A stretch of DNA of 64,000 bases from Erwinia aphidicola (GCF_024169515.1 NZ_JAMKCQ010000001.1:1550001-1614000); one strand, 5' to 3'. Positions 1 through 8,866 are shown, numbered from the stretch's first letter. Numbers and translations are program-made. The notes: generated by a model not told the origin, from the letters alone.

Positions 1-213
1 GTTGCCACACAAACAGATGAGAAATTTGTCGCGATGAGTCGCCTGCTGGCTGAGCAGCCTCAAAGCGGTGTCGTTATCAGCGGCAATGACAAGCGCCGCA
101 GGCTGACCCTGTCCCATCTGCCTTTTATCATGGTTTACGCCATCAGCGCGCAGCAGATATCGATTCTGCGCCTACTGCATACCTCACGCAAAGTGAGCGC
201 CCTTTACCGCTGA
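1..213 (+). CDS. ParE/RelE-superfamily toxin, 3' end only
   Basis: The window opens inside this reading frame, which runs 70 codons to a TGA at 211-213. The C-terminus contains the segment LPFIMVYAIS followed by ISILRLLHTSRKV. This matches the last two beta strands of ParE-type toxins (typically PF.I.Y.i....v.IlrilH..R). Such toxins inhibit gyrase and are usually encoded just downstream of an antitoxin gene, which would lie outside the window. The family call rests on this C-terminal motif only; whether the full gene is intact cannot be seen. Confidence 0.7.
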   Translation, partial: VATQTDEKFVAMSRLLAEQPQSGVVISGNDKRRRLTLSHLPFIMVYAISAQQISILRLLHTSRKVSALYR

Positions 214-232
214 ACCAGCCAGCCAGCCAGGG

Positions 233-250
233 GGTCGGGCATGCCCGACC
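233..250. repeat. GCATGC-core palindrome between convergent genes
   Basis: A perfect 18-bp palindrome, GGTCGGGCATGCCCGACC, lies between the toxin stop and the stop of the opposing decarboxylase gene. The same core recurs at 5934, 15985, 45687 and 46693, so it is one copy of the window's REP-like family. It could also help end transcription from both sides, but there is no U-tract. Confidence 0.7.
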
Positions 251-256
251 TGCGGC

Positions 257-1729
257 TTATTCAAAATCTGGCAGAAACCGCTGAATGTCGACTTCCTGAA
301 ACTGGCAGCGCTGGAAGCGATCTTTCAGCGCATAGGGCACGGTACAGTCGAAAATGGTTTTGCAGGAGATACCCTTCGCGCTGATCGACGGGCTGAATTC
401 CGGCACCTGCGACGGGTCCAGCGGGTGGCAGCGCACGCCGGGGATAAACAGGGTATCGACATCGCCCTGATAGCGGGTCTGCATCGCCCACAGCACGTCG
501 TTGCTGTCGAAAATATCCACGTCCTCATCCACCAGCATCACGTGCTTCAGCTCGGGGAAGGCGGAGAATGCCAGCAGCGCCGCCTGCCGCTGTCGCCCCT
601 CATCCATCGGTCCGGCTTTTTTAAACTGCATCACCGCGAGGAATTTCCCGCCGCCGGATGAGTGGGCAAACACGTTCAGCAAACGCCCCGGCATCGCCCG
701 TTCCACCATGCCGAGTATGCTCGCCTCGGTTGGGATACCCGCCATATTGACATGCTCTTCGCTGCAACCGAGGGTGTGCTGCAGGATGGGGTGGCGGCGA
801 TGGGTGACCGCTTTCACCTTGATCAGCGGCAGGGAGGCGTTTGCCGCGCCGGTATAGCCCGGGAACTCCGGCATCGCCTTACCCGTATTCGTGTTCTGGT
901 CCTCGCGCACGCGCACATTGGGGAGCAGCTCGCCCTCAATCACCACCTCGGCATGGGCAATCGCCCGCGCATCCACCGACACCGCCTGCGCCAGCTCTAC
1001 CGCTTGCCCGCGCAGCGCGCCGGCCACGCATAACTCGTCGAAGCCGAGCGGTGTGGTTGGCGGTTCGAAGCAGGCACCGATATAAATCGCCGGATCAACG
1101 CCGATGCTGATGGTGATCGGCAGGGCTTTCCCGGCGGCTTCGGCCTTCTGGCGAAACGCATCAATATGACGGCCGGGAACAAAATAGATCGACAGTTCAT
1201 CGCGCCCCTGTATGCACAGGCGGTGAATGGTGATGTCCGATTCGCCGGTTTGCGGGTCGCTGGCGTAGCACAACCCCATGGTAAAGTAGGGGCCGGCGTC
1301 CTCTTCAGTATTAGTGGGCGCAGGCAGCAGCGTGCGGATATCAAAACCCTCATCGCTGGCGAGATGTATCACCTGCTGGCAGGGGATGTCGGTGGCTTTG
1401 GTCAGCACCGGCGGGATCGGGTTGTTCACCGAATTCATCAATAAATGCCCAAGCCGCGCAGGCTCGCAGCCGAGCAGTTGCCCGACGCGGCGGCGTGATG
1501 CCAGCACTCCGGTCACGACGCGAAAATCGTCAAAGCCTCTGACTTTGTTGAATAACATTGCCGGCCCCGCGCGCGTCGGGCGCAGCGTGGTGCCGCCGGC
1601 CCCGACATAGCGATAGACGCCGGAAAGCTCAGCGTGCGGGTTCACTTCAGTATCGGTGCTGACCAGCTCACCCGGCGTCTGCGCCAGCAGCGCCAGCGCG
1701 GATCGCAGGTCATAAACGCTATTTGCCAT
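257..1729 (-). CDS. UbiD-family decarboxylase (hydroxyarylic acid decarboxylase C-subunit-like)
   Basis: A 490-residue protein of the UbiD family, whose members use prenylated FMN to decarboxylate aromatic or unsaturated acids. The MPEFPGYTG segment near residue 286 is typical of the EcdC/BsdC/VdcC branch acting on hydroxybenzoates. The ATG at 1729 was chosen over the upstream in-frame codon because AGGAGG lies a few bases before it. Neither a ubiX-like prenyltransferase subunit nor the small D subunit is adjacent, although both often accompany the C subunit. The flavin would therefore have to come from a UbiX encoded elsewhere. The gene is convergent with the ParE-type toxin and divergent from the acyltransferase. 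The family is well supported; the substrate is inferred. Confidence 0.85.
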   Translation of the reverse strand: MANSVYDLRSALALLAQTPGELVSTDTEVNPHAELSGVYRYVGAGGTTLRPTRAGPAMLFNKVRGFDDFRVVTGVLASRRRVGQLLGCEPARLGHLLMNSVNNPIPPVLTKATDIPCQQVIHLASDEGFDIRTLLPAPTNTEEDAGPYFTMGLCYASDPQTGESDITIHRLCIQGRDELSIYFVPGRHIDAFRQKAEAAGKALPITISIGVDPAIYIGACFEPPTTPLGFDELCVAGALRGQAVELAQAVSVDARAIAHAEVVIEGELLPNVRVREDQNTNTGKAMPEFPGYTGAANASLPLIKVKAVTHRRHPILQHTLGCSEEHVNMAGIPTEASILGMVERAMPGRLLNVFAHSSGGGKFLAVMQFKKAGPMDEGRQRQAALLAFSAFPELKHVMLVDEDVDIFDSNDVLWAMQTRYQGDVDTLFIPGVRCHPLDPSQVPEFSPSISAKGISCKTIFDCTVPYALKDRFQRCQFQEVDIQRFLPDFE

Positions 1730-1966
1730 GTTTTCCTCCTCATCAGGCGGTCTGTTGCCGTCATTAAGCCGCCTGTTACGCAGCCTGTGACGAAAAAGCG
1801 TAACCAACATACCTTTTCACTCGCGCTTAAGACGTCCAGTTAATGCTGGACCGCGGCTTCACCAGGCTAATCTGAAAGTCGCTACCTGCGCTGATTATTC
1901 GTTTCCGCCAGCAACTTTGGCTGATTTATAGTCGCTGAAAAGTGTTCAGCGCGCCGGGGTGCCATC

Positions 1967-2995
1967 ATGCAGATCTCCAGACAACAAACAGCCTGGCTTA
2001 AGGGCATCGCGATTGCCTTTATGGTCGGGCATCATCTGTTTGCCTTCCCGGAACGCATCGACCCAGCGGTGACGGTCCAGCACCTGCTGCCGTGGGTCAA
2101 CCTGGAGCGGGCTATCGCCGGGTTTGAAAAAATCTGCGTGCCGATGTTCCTGTTTCTCTCCGGCTACGGCTTTGCCATGAGCAAAGCGCGCGGCTGGCGC
2201 GACCTGCTGAAAAAGAGCTGGGGGATTTACAGTCAGTTCTGGCTGGTGTGCCTGATCTTCGTGCCGCTCGGGGTAGTGTGGTTTAACGGCAGCGGAAATT
2301 ACTCGCTGGAGCCGGCGAATGTGCTGCTTAACCTCAGCGGGCTGTCGACGACGTGGAACGGTGAGTGGTGGTTCCTGGTGCTCTATATCGCTTATCTGTT
2401 TACCCTGCCGCTGATGCGTAACCTGTCTTCCGGCCTGCTGCTGGGCGTGGGGCTGCTGCTGCTGGTGGCGGGCAATCTGTCGTTCCGCTATTTCCACAGC
2501 AGCTGGATTGAGCGTGATATCGGGCTTTACGGCATGTGGCTGCTGCCGTTCATCTGCGGTTTTCTGGCCGGACGGCACAAAGAGGATATTGATTCACTGG
2601 TGCATCAGGCGCTGCAACGCCGCCTGTTCTGGCCGCTGTCGGTGCTGTTTATCGTCGCAGTTTATGGCGCAACCCGCCTGCCGGGCTTCGCCAATCTCGG
2701 GCTGGCACTGGTCACGCCACTGTTTATTGTGCTGTGTCTGGATGTCTGTCAGCGCCTGCCCGGCTGGAGCAAAGCCGTGCTGGCGGAGCTGGGCCAGCGC
2801 TCAACCTTTATCTGGCTGACCCACACCTTCTACTGCTACTACTTCTTCCAGCAGATGATCTATGCGCCGCGCTTTACGCCGCTGATCTATCTGCTGCTGC
2901 TGGTCGTCTCCTGGCTGACCAGCGTGGTGCTGGGCTGGATCTACCAACAGCTGTTCACCCGCCCCAAAATGCCGGACAACCGCATCCCAACCTGA
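1967..2995 (+). CDS. Acyltransferase 3 family integral membrane protein
   Basis: A 342-residue polytopic membrane protein with about ten hydrophobic segments. The first contains MVGHHLFAFP, with the conserved His of the acyltransferase-3 (OafA/NodX-type) family, and a short arginine- and lysine-containing loop follows a segment reading FLFLSGYGFAMSK. Family members transfer acetyl or other acyl groups to sugars of surface or secreted glycans. No glycan gene is next to it, so the acceptor is unknown. Its TGA ends at 2995 and the opposing EamA gene ends at 2996, so the two convergent genes share no intergenic base. Confidence 0.8.
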   Translation: MQISRQQTAWLKGIAIAFMVGHHLFAFPERIDPAVTVQHLLPWVNLERAIAGFEKICVPMFLFLSGYGFAMSKARGWRDLLKKSWGIYSQFWLVCLIFVPLGVVWFNGSGNYSLEPANVLLNLSGLSTTWNGEWWFLVLYIAYLFTLPLMRNLSSGLLLGVGLLLLVAGNLSFRYFHSSWIERDIGLYGMWLLPFICGFLAGRHKEDIDSLVHQALQRRLFWPLSVLFIVAVYGATRLPGFANLGLALVTPLFIVLCLDVCQRLPGWSKAVLAELGQRSTFIWLTHTFYCYYFFQQMIYAPRFTPLIYLLLLVVSWLTSVVLGWIYQQLFTRPKMPDNRIPT

Positions 2996-3913
2996 TCAGG
3001 ATTTGGCAGCCACTTCGGTGACCTGCGCCTTGGGTTTTGCACTGCCGGTCACCAGCCACACCGCGACGATAATCACCAGCGCCCCGGCGATAAAGCCTTC
3101 GGAGAGGGTTTCATCGAGGAAAAGATAGCCCCACAGCACGCCAAACGGCGGGATCAGGAAGGTCACGGTCAGGGTGCGCAGCGGGCCAATATCGGCAATC
3201 AGGCGGAAGAACAGAATATAAGCCCAGGCGGTACACACCAGCCCGAGCGCCAGCACGCACAGCCAGACGCCAGGGTGATTCCACTGCACCGCCGGCTGGG
3301 TCGCCACCGATCCGATAAACACCGGCAGCATAAACAGCGTCGCGCCGATCTGGCTGCCGAGCGCCACCAGTTTGGCATCCATTCCGCCGCGATCGCCAAT
3401 CCACTTTTTCGTCAGGAACCCGGCCAGCGCATAGCAGGCGGTTGCCACCAGGCAGGCGGCAATGCCCATCAGCACCAGATGCGACAGCGCCAGGCTGCCG
3501 GTGGTGGTCAGCAGCACAATCCCCAGCAGCCCGATAAACACCCCCAGCACTTTGCGCACGGTGAAGGTTTCAGAGAATAGCAGCCCACCAATCAGCACGC
3601 CCATCAGTGGCGTGGTGGCATTCAGGATCGCCGAGTAACCCGCCGGCAACCACTTCGCCGCCAGACAGTACATGACAAAGGGCACCGCTGAGTTGATCAC
3701 CCCCAGCAGCATCGCCGGCAGCGCTTTACCGCTAAAATTTATCCTGACGCGCAGCACCAGCAGCAGTGCCAGCAGGCCAAGGCAGCCGAACAGCACGCGC
3801 AGAAATGCGGTATTCAGCGAGCCGAAAACCGGCGTGGCCACGCGCATAAATAAAAAGCTGGCACCCCAAATCGCCGCCAGCAGTAAGAGTCGCCCAATAT
3901 CCTGTTGCTTCAC
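2996..3913 (-). CDS. EamA/DMT-family transporter
   Basis: A 305-residue inner-membrane protein with ten hydrophobic segments arranged as two EamA repeats. The first starts with LAAIWGASFLFMRVA and the second has the typical PPFGVLWGYLFLDE ending. Drug/metabolite transporters of this type usually export amino acids, metabolites or drugs by proton exchange; the substrate here cannot be read. The start is a GTG at 3913 preceded by AGGAGA six bases upstream. It is divergent from the SRPBCC gene and abuts the acyltransferase gene end to end. Confidence 0.88.
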   Translation of the reverse strand: MKQQDIGRLLLLAAIWGASFLFMRVATPVFGSLNTAFLRVLFGCLGLLALLLVLRVRINFSGKALPAMLLGVINSAVPFVMYCLAAKWLPAGYSAILNATTPLMGVLIGGLLFSETFTVRKVLGVFIGLLGIVLLTTTGSLALSHLVLMGIAACLVATACYALAGFLTKKWIGDRGGMDAKLVALGSQIGATLFMLPVFIGSVATQPAVQWNHPGVWLCVLALGLVCTAWAYILFFRLIADIGPLRTLTVTFLIPPFGVLWGYLFLDETLSEGFIAGALVIIVAVWLVTGSAKPKAQVTEVAAKS

Positions 3914-4110
3914 CCTGCTCTCCTGCCCGTATTGTTAAGCCTCATTTATAGGCGGACCGGCCGGTCGAAACAAGCCGTTATCGGTCATTGAAATCGTTTA
4001 CATTTATTTGCGAGCTGCGTCGTGGTATCAAGATAACGGGCGCTGCAGGGGTTCTCATCCGCCGCCCCCGGTGTTTAAATCCGCTAATCATCATCGACCG
4101 GAGGTTTTTA

Positions 4111-4506
4111 ATGCTGTCCTCACACACCCTTAGCCTTGCCATTCATCGTAACTGGGTCGATCTCTATGAAACGATCTGGAAACCCGAGTTCTTCCCGAAG
4201 TGGGCTTCCGGCCTTAGCCAGGGTCCGCTGGAGCAGGAAGGCAGCGTCTGGAAAGGCCATGGACCACAGGGTCCGGTCAAGGTGCGCTTCACCGATCACA
4301 ACCCGTTCTGCATTATGGACCACTACATCGACAGCGGTTACAGCAAGGAAATTTTTGTGCCGATGCGTATCGTCGCCAATGAAGAAGGGGCGCAGGTACT
4401 GATTACCCTGTTCCGCCAGCCGCTGCTGTCGGACGAAAAGTTTGCCCAGGAACTGGAATGGGTGAAAAACGATCTCCAGGCGCTGCATAATCTGCTGACC
4501 CGCTGA
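4111..4506 (+). CDS. SRPBCC-superfamily (START-like) small protein
   Basis: A 131-residue protein starting at an ATG with GGAGG eight bases upstream; the longer upstream frame lacks such a site. The pattern fits the helix-grip SRPBCC fold, with an early WxDxYETIWKPEFFPKW segment, alternating strands, and a long C-terminal helix ending EWVKNDLQALHNLL. That fold binds hydrophobic ligands in polyketide cyclase- and lipid-transfer-like proteins. No catalytic residues can be assigned. The nucleoside hydrolase gene follows 42 bases downstream on the same strand, so the two may be cotranscribed. Confidence 0.6.
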   Translation: MLSSHTLSLAIHRNWVDLYETIWKPEFFPKWASGLSQGPLEQEGSVWKGHGPQGPVKVRFTDHNPFCIMDHYIDSGYSKEIFVPMRIVANEEGAQVLITLFRQPLLSDEKFAQELEWVKNDLQALHNLLTR

Positions 4507-4548
4507 TGTTCAGGCAGGGATGCGCGCTCAACGGATAAGGAGCTTCTG

Positions 4549-5469
4549 ATGGAAAAAGTGATCTTTGATACCGATATTGGCGTCGATGACGCTTTTGCGC
4601 TGGCGTATGCGGCGCAAAGCGTCGATATCCTCGGCATTACCACCGTTTTTGGCAATGTTCCCGTCGCGCAGGCGGTCAGCAATGCCCGGCTGTTCAGCCA
4701 GAAAATCAACCTCGACGTGCCGATCTATCGCGGCTGCTCGCGCCCGCTGGCGCATCAACCCACCGTGCCAGCCTGGGCCGTACACGGTAAAGACGGCCTC
4801 GGCGGCGTATTTGATAACCCGTGGAGCGGAGCGGCGGAAAATGCCATTGAATTTATTATCCGCAGCGTGCGCGCGCATCCTGACGCGCTGACGATTGTCG
4901 CCATCGGTCCGCTGACCAATATCGCCACGGCGATTAACCAGGCACCGGATATTATTCCGCAGATTAAACAGCTGGTGATGATGGGCGGCGCGTTCGGCAG
5001 CCACGGCCACGCCGGCAACGTCACGCCGTTTGCGGAGTTTAATATCTGGAAGGACCCGCACGCCGCCGATCAGGTGCTGTGCAGCGGTATTCCGGTGGTG
5101 ATGCTGCCGCTGGACGTCACGCTGGAGGTGCAGCTCAGCAGCGACGAGATCCGCTCCCTCAACCATCCGGTACTCAGCGCAATCTCGCAGGGCTATATGG
5201 AGTACGCCCTGCAAAAAGAGGGCATCGCCGGCATGGCGCTGCACGATACCCTGACCATCGCTTACCTTAATCACCCGCAGTGGTTTGGCGTGACTGAATC
5301 CCCGGTGCGCGTGGTGACCGACCGCGTTTCCCGGGGTCAGACGCTGCGCCAGCTGCAAAGCCCGGCGTCCATGGACGATCCCTTTGCTGGCTGCCCGCGC
5401 CATAAGCTGTGCCTGACGGTAGCAGCAGAGAAAGTGAAAGCACATTTCCTCACTACGCTGCGGCGTTAA
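4549..5469 (+). CDS. Inosine/uridine-preferring nucleoside hydrolase family protein
   Basis: A 306-residue protein with the family signature DTDIGVDDA at residues 7-15. Its aspartates bind the catalytic Ca2+ in nucleoside N-ribohydrolases, which split nucleosides into base and ribose. Further family segments are GPLTNIATAI, MMGGAFG and AEFNIWKDP, where the Asn and Asp belong to the ribose and metal site. The ATG at 4549 has AGGAG six bases upstream. Length equals that of the E. coli RihA/B/C enzymes. It is probably cytoplasmic, and base preference cannot be determined. It sits alone or in a two-gene unit with the SRPBCC gene. Confidence 0.9.
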   Translation: MEKVIFDTDIGVDDAFALAYAAQSVDILGITTVFGNVPVAQAVSNARLFSQKINLDVPIYRGCSRPLAHQPTVPAWAVHGKDGLGGVFDNPWSGAAENAIEFIIRSVRAHPDALTIVAIGPLTNIATAINQAPDIIPQIKQLVMMGGAFGSHGHAGNVTPFAEFNIWKDPHAADQVLCSGIPVVMLPLDVTLEVQLSSDEIRSLNHPVLSAISQGYMEYALQKEGIAGMALHDTLTIAYLNHPQWFGVTESPVRVVTDRVSRGQTLRQLQSPASMDDPFAGCPRHKLCLTVAAEKVKAHFLTTLRR

Positions 5470-5678
5470 TTCAGGTTCCAATTGGGCTGGTCAAATGTCA
5501 CAAACTGTCCACTGTGTCAGGCCAGCTTTATAAGCGTAAAACAGCGTCAATTGTTGAACAATAATTTTGAACAACTTCTGCAAAACCCTCCGCTATCAGA
5601 TTTCCTTCAGCAGGCGTAACATTGTTTTCAACGGGGCACAACGCCCCAGCCAATCAAACTTAATGAAGGAATTACCCA

Positions 5679-5891
5679 ATGAAATCTATCAAAACTTTTG
5701 CTGCTGTTATCGTTCTCTCCACCGTCTCTTTCGCCAGCTTCGCGCAGAGCGTGAGCGCTACCGGTTCAACACTGGACGGCGCTGAAGCGAAAATCGCCGC
5801 TCAGGCAGAGCAGGCTGGTGCTTCTTCATACAAAATCACCGGTGCTAACTCCAACAACGGTGTCTACATGACCGCTGAGCTGATTAAGTAA
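5679..5891 (+). CDS. DUF1471 (YdgH/BhsA/McbA-like) periplasmic stress protein
   Basis: A 70-residue precursor with an N-terminal signal peptide ending ASFAQ near residue 23. The mature domain has the DUF1471 pattern, in which GSTLDGAEAKIAAQAEQAGASSYKI is followed by a short terminal strand. Proteins of this family (BhsA, McbA, YhcN) are small periplasmic or outer-membrane-associated products that respond to stress and affect biofilm and permeability. The ATG has AAGGAA seven bases upstream. A GGGGC/GCCCC hairpin lies in the presumed 5' UTR around 5634-5648. A GC palindrome followed by TTTTA lies downstream at 5934 and may terminate the transcript. Confidence 0.85.
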   Translation: MKSIKTFAAVIVLSTVSFASFAQSVSATGSTLDGAEAKIAAQAEQAGASSYKITGANSNNGVYMTAELIK

Positions 5892-5933
5892 CTCTGCACC
5901 ACCGGCAATGCCCGAACTCTGCATCCCAGGGGG

Positions 5934-5945
5934 CGGGCATGCCCG
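5934..5945 (+). terminator. GCATGC palindrome followed by TTTT; possible terminator
   Basis: CGGGCATGCCCG is followed by TTTTA, about 40 bases after the DUF1471 gene. It is both a member of the window's palindromic repeat family and a plausible weak intrinsic terminator. Confidence 0.4.
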
Positions 5946-5975
5946 TTTTACCCCCCCTGCTTTCCCCACTTCACG

Positions 5976-6845
5976 TCAAACCATCACCGGCACGAAATAA
6001 TCAATCTGGGCCTGCTTGCCAGCCACAGCGGCAAAGCTTTGCGCATCAATGCGTTCAATGTCGTAGCCGTCACGACGCACCGCACCGGCGGTCGGCAGGG
6101 CATGTTCATAAATCAGCTTGATAAAATCCGCGTAGTGACGCACATCCCCGCGAAAGGTGAAGTGCAGGTAAGGCTGCCTGACGATTTCAAGCTTAAGCGG
6201 CGCGACCGCTGAGGGCGCGTCATTATCCAGACAGGTCAGATACTGCAAGGTGCCGCAGTCATCTTCGCGCGGGCCGCCCTTAACCACGTTAGTCAGGCCG
6301 TACAGCGTGCCGGGGTTTGCGGCCCTGCCCGCCAGCCGCGCCTGCCAGAACCGCTCACGCGCCGCCCAGTCAAAGTCACTGATGGTCGCCAGCGTAAAGG
6401 CATACTCGTTCAGCGCGCCCGTCAGCTGCAGTCCATCCAGCTCTACCTGCTCTCCCTGCGGGACTGATTGCGCGCTGAGGTTGATTGGCGGGCACAGCCC
6501 TTTGCACGACCAGTGCAGCGCATCACGATACTGCGCGGGCGTGACGTTGAAGTGGCGCTTAAAGGTTTTGTGATAGACATTGTGGCTGGAGAAGCCGTGC
6601 TCGCTGCCCACCGAATCGATCTGGCGGTCAAACAGCCGCAGCATAAAGGCGCTGGATGTCAGCCGCCGCTGACGGCAGTAGGACGCCAGCTTCTGCCCGG
6701 TCACTTCTTTAAAAATGCGCTGCAAATGCCATTTCGAATAGCCCGACTTTTCCACAAAATCGTTTATCGTCAGCGGCGTATGGATATTCCCTTCCAGCCA
6801 GTGCAGCAGTTGATGAACAACTTCCTGTTTGAAGGTCGATTTCAC
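5976..6845 (-). CDS. AraC-family regulator with C-terminal GyrI-like effector domain (Rob/SoxS-like)
   Basis: A 289-residue regulator with the DNA-binding domain first (residues about 8-105). It contains two helix-turn-helix units, including the segments SGYSKWHLQRIFKEVTG and HGFSSHNVYHKTFKRHF. A C-terminal domain of about 160 residues resembles the GyrI-like ligand-binding domain found in Rob and similar regulators. The start is a GTG at 6845. It overlaps the TGA of the upstream TetR gene in a GTGA arrangement, so the two are probably translated from one message. A Rob/SoxS-like layout hints at stress or efflux control, but targets cannot be inferred. Confidence 0.85.
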   Translation of the reverse strand: MKSTFKQEVVHQLLHWLEGNIHTPLTINDFVEKSGYSKWHLQRIFKEVTGQKLASYCRQRRLTSSAFMLRLFDRQIDSVGSEHGFSSHNVYHKTFKRHFNVTPAQYRDALHWSCKGLCPPINLSAQSVPQGEQVELDGLQLTGALNEYAFTLATISDFDWAARERFWQARLAGRAANPGTLYGLTNVVKGGPREDDCGTLQYLTCLDNDAPSAVAPLKLEIVRQPYLHFTFRGDVRHYADFIKLIYEHALPTAGAVRRDGYDIERIDAQSFAAVAGKQAQIDYFVPVMV

Positions 6846-7456
6846 GATGGTTCACTCTCTCGGGTCAGGGCCAGTAAATGGTTTTTCAGGATCTGCGCAT
6901 CGCGCACGGCGCTGTGCACTTCCAGCGAGCCGGACAGCCAGGCGCCGTCCGTCGCCAGCCGCGCCACCTCATGCAGCGGATGACTGTCGGTCAGCTGGTG
7001 CTGCTGTAAACGCCCCGCCAGCCATGCATTCCAGCGCTGGCACAGGGCGGGGGATGCCATCATCGACAGCGAGAGGGGAATATGAATATTCTCTCCGCGC
7101 TGGGACATCTCCTCAAACGCCGTGGTGATATACGCCCGCGTAAAGCGGCCGCCAGGATGGGGATCGGCTGCCATCAGCGCGTCTATCTCCTGCTCGCGCT
7201 CTGCCATAAAGGCATCAAACACCGCATCCAGCAGCGCCTGCTTGTGGGGAAAATGGTGAAAAAATCCGCCTTTTGTCACGCCTGCGGCGTCAGAAACGGC
7301 CTGCACGGTTACGCCGCTCAGCCCCTGGCGGGCGGCCAGCTCGGCCGCACACTGGATAAGTGCGGCGCGCACCTGCTCAGGCTGCTTTTTACGATGCCAG
7401 CCGCGCTGACAGGAGGGCGTTTCGCCAGCTGAGCTGCCGGATTGGGAGGATTTCAT
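6842..7456 (-). CDS. TetR-family transcriptional regulator
   Basis: A TetR repressor of about 204 residues. The N-terminal helix-turn-helix reads VTVQAVSDAAGVTKGGFFHHFPHKQ, ending in the typical FxxFxxKxxLL segment. The C-terminal ligand-binding half is divergent. ATG 7456 was chosen because AAGAGA lies six bases upstream; an in-frame ATG at 7462 is the alternative. A perfect ATACCG/CGGTAT inverted repeat lies 20 bases upstream and is the likely autoregulatory operator. The stop overlaps the start of the AraC regulator. No efflux or enzyme gene is adjacent, so the regulated function may be elsewhere. Confidence 0.88.
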   Translation of the reverse strand: MKSSQSGSSAGETPSCQRGWHRKKQPEQVRAALIQCAAELAARQGLSGVTVQAVSDAAGVTKGGFFHHFPHKQALLDAVFDAFMAEREQEIDALMAADPHPGGRFTRAYITTAFEEMSQRGENIHIPLSLSMMASPALCQRWNAWLAGRLQQHQLTDSHPLHEVARLATDGAWLSGSLEVHSAVRDAQILKNHLLALTRESEPS

Positions 7457-7476
7457 CAACATTCTCTTCACAAAAG

Positions 7477-7490
7477 ATACCGGGCGGTAT
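7477..7490. promoter_or_regulatory. Probable TetR operator
   Basis: The perfect inverted repeat ATACCG-GG-CGGTAT lies just upstream of the TetR start codon. Its TACCGxxCGGTA form is like operators of many TetR-family repressors. Binding to it by the adjacent TetR protein is inferred from position. Confidence 0.6.
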
Positions 7491-7683
7491 GTTTGCACAA
7501 GATAGCATGAAATTTGTGCTTTCCGCACCTTATCCTCACAGCAAAATGAAACGTTCAGACCTTAATACTCAAATAATAAAAAAAATAATCTGACTCGCGT
7601 CATATCCCGCAGATTTATCCACGCCATCGACTGACCGGACGTGATAGTTTTTTCGCATTACGCATGCCAGGGAGCCGTAGCCG

Positions 7684-8715
7684 ATGAAAAAAACCACGCT
7701 GACAGACATTGCCCACGAGGCCGGAGTGGGTGTTGCCACCGTTGACCGGGTGCTGAACCGCCGCGCCCCGGTCAGGCCCGACACGGAAAAACGGGTGGTG
7801 CAGGCCGCGACGCGCCTCGGTTACCGCTTCGACCCCGAGTTTCTGCCGCAGGGTGCTCCACTTCATCGTAGCGGCACGCTGCGCATCGGGGTGATCCTGC
7901 TGTCGCGCGACTACTCCTTTTACGACACCTTCTCCCGCGCGCTGGAGAAGCAGGCCGCGCCCTACCTGCAGGAGGGCACCGGGATTGAATTCGCCTTTCA
8001 CGGTATTCATGCCATTGAACAGACCGCCGCCGCGATTGAGCAGTTAAGTAATAGGGTCAATATGCTGGCGTTAATCGCGCTGGATAACGCGCTGATACGC
8101 CGGGCAGTGGAGCAGGCGGTGAAGAAAGGGGTGAAGGTCTTCACCATCCTGTCGGACCTTTCGCCATGCGGCCATGCGGGTTACATCGGGCTGGATAACC
8201 GCAAGGCGGGAAGAACCGCCGCCTGGGCCGTTCAGCGCCTGAGCGGGCCGCCTGGGAAAGTAGGGGTGATCGTCGGCGATAACCGCTTTCTCTGCCAGGA
8301 GACCTGTGAGATCAGCTTCCGCTCCTACCTGCGTGAATACGCCACCGGGCACAGGGTGCTGGAGCCGGTAAAAAGTTTTGAAAACGTCGAGCGCGGCTAC
8401 CAGGTCACGGCGGAACTGATCCGCAATCATCCTGAACTGTCGGTAATCTATGCGCCGTGCGGCGGCGTCGAAGGGGTGGTCAATGCCCTGCGCGACAGCA
8501 GCAGGCGGCAGGAGATCACGCTGATCTGCCATGGCCCGTTGCAGGATGCGCAGCTGGCGCTGATCGACGGTACGCTGGATATCATGATCGCCCACCGGCT
8601 TGATGAGCTGGCCGCACGGGTGATTGAGGCGATGCAGCTGGCACACAGCCAGGAGTCGGGCAGCTTTATCGCACTGACCAGCGGCTTTGAGCTGATGACT
8701 AAAGAGAATTACTGA
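7684..8715 (+). CDS. LacI-family transcriptional regulator
   Basis: A 343-residue regulator with the LacI helix-turn-helix at residues 5-25 (TLTDIAHEAGVGVATVDRVLNRR) and a hinge with RLGYRF. A periplasmic-binding-protein-like sensor domain follows (about residues 60-335), with segments such as GYIGLDNRKAGRTAAW and EVLP-type strands. This architecture fits sugar- or polyol-responsive repressors with substrate-binding type 4 domains. GGGAG lies about nine bases before the ATG. The isomerase and oxidoreductase genes downstream, about 350 bases away, are the likely targets, because operator-like inverted repeats lie in the gap. Confidence 0.92.
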   Translation: MKKTTLTDIAHEAGVGVATVDRVLNRRAPVRPDTEKRVVQAATRLGYRFDPEFLPQGAPLHRSGTLRIGVILLSRDYSFYDTFSRALEKQAAPYLQEGTGIEFAFHGIHAIEQTAAAIEQLSNRVNMLALIALDNALIRRAVEQAVKKGVKVFTILSDLSPCGHAGYIGLDNRKAGRTAAWAVQRLSGPPGKVGVIVGDNRFLCQETCEISFRSYLREYATGHRVLEPVKSFENVERGYQVTAELIRNHPELSVIYAPCGGVEGVVNALRDSSRRQEITLICHGPLQDAQLALIDGTLDIMIAHRLDELAARVIEAMQLAHSQESGSFIALTSGFELMTKENY

Positions 8716-8764
8716 TCCCTGCCCCCTCCGCGCGCGGCGCTGGGCGCCGGATAACATCCTGAAA

Positions 8765-8820
8765 TGGCGATAATGATAGAATTTTATCATTTAAAACTAT
8801 CAAAAATAGTGAGATCGCCA
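8765..8820. promoter_or_regulatory. Nested inverted repeats in the LacI-isomerase gap
   Basis: TGGCGAT (8765-8771) is repeated inverted as ATCGCCA (8814-8820). Between them lie two further perfect inverted repeats, AATGATA/TATCATT (8772-8791) and ACTAT/ATAGT (8796-8810). As DNA these could be tandem operator sites for the LacI regulator; as RNA they could fold into a three-way junction. The function is inferred. Confidence 0.4.
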
Positions 8821-8866
8821 TCAAAAAATAAACATTCCATCATTGATGGTAATGGAACATTCATTT

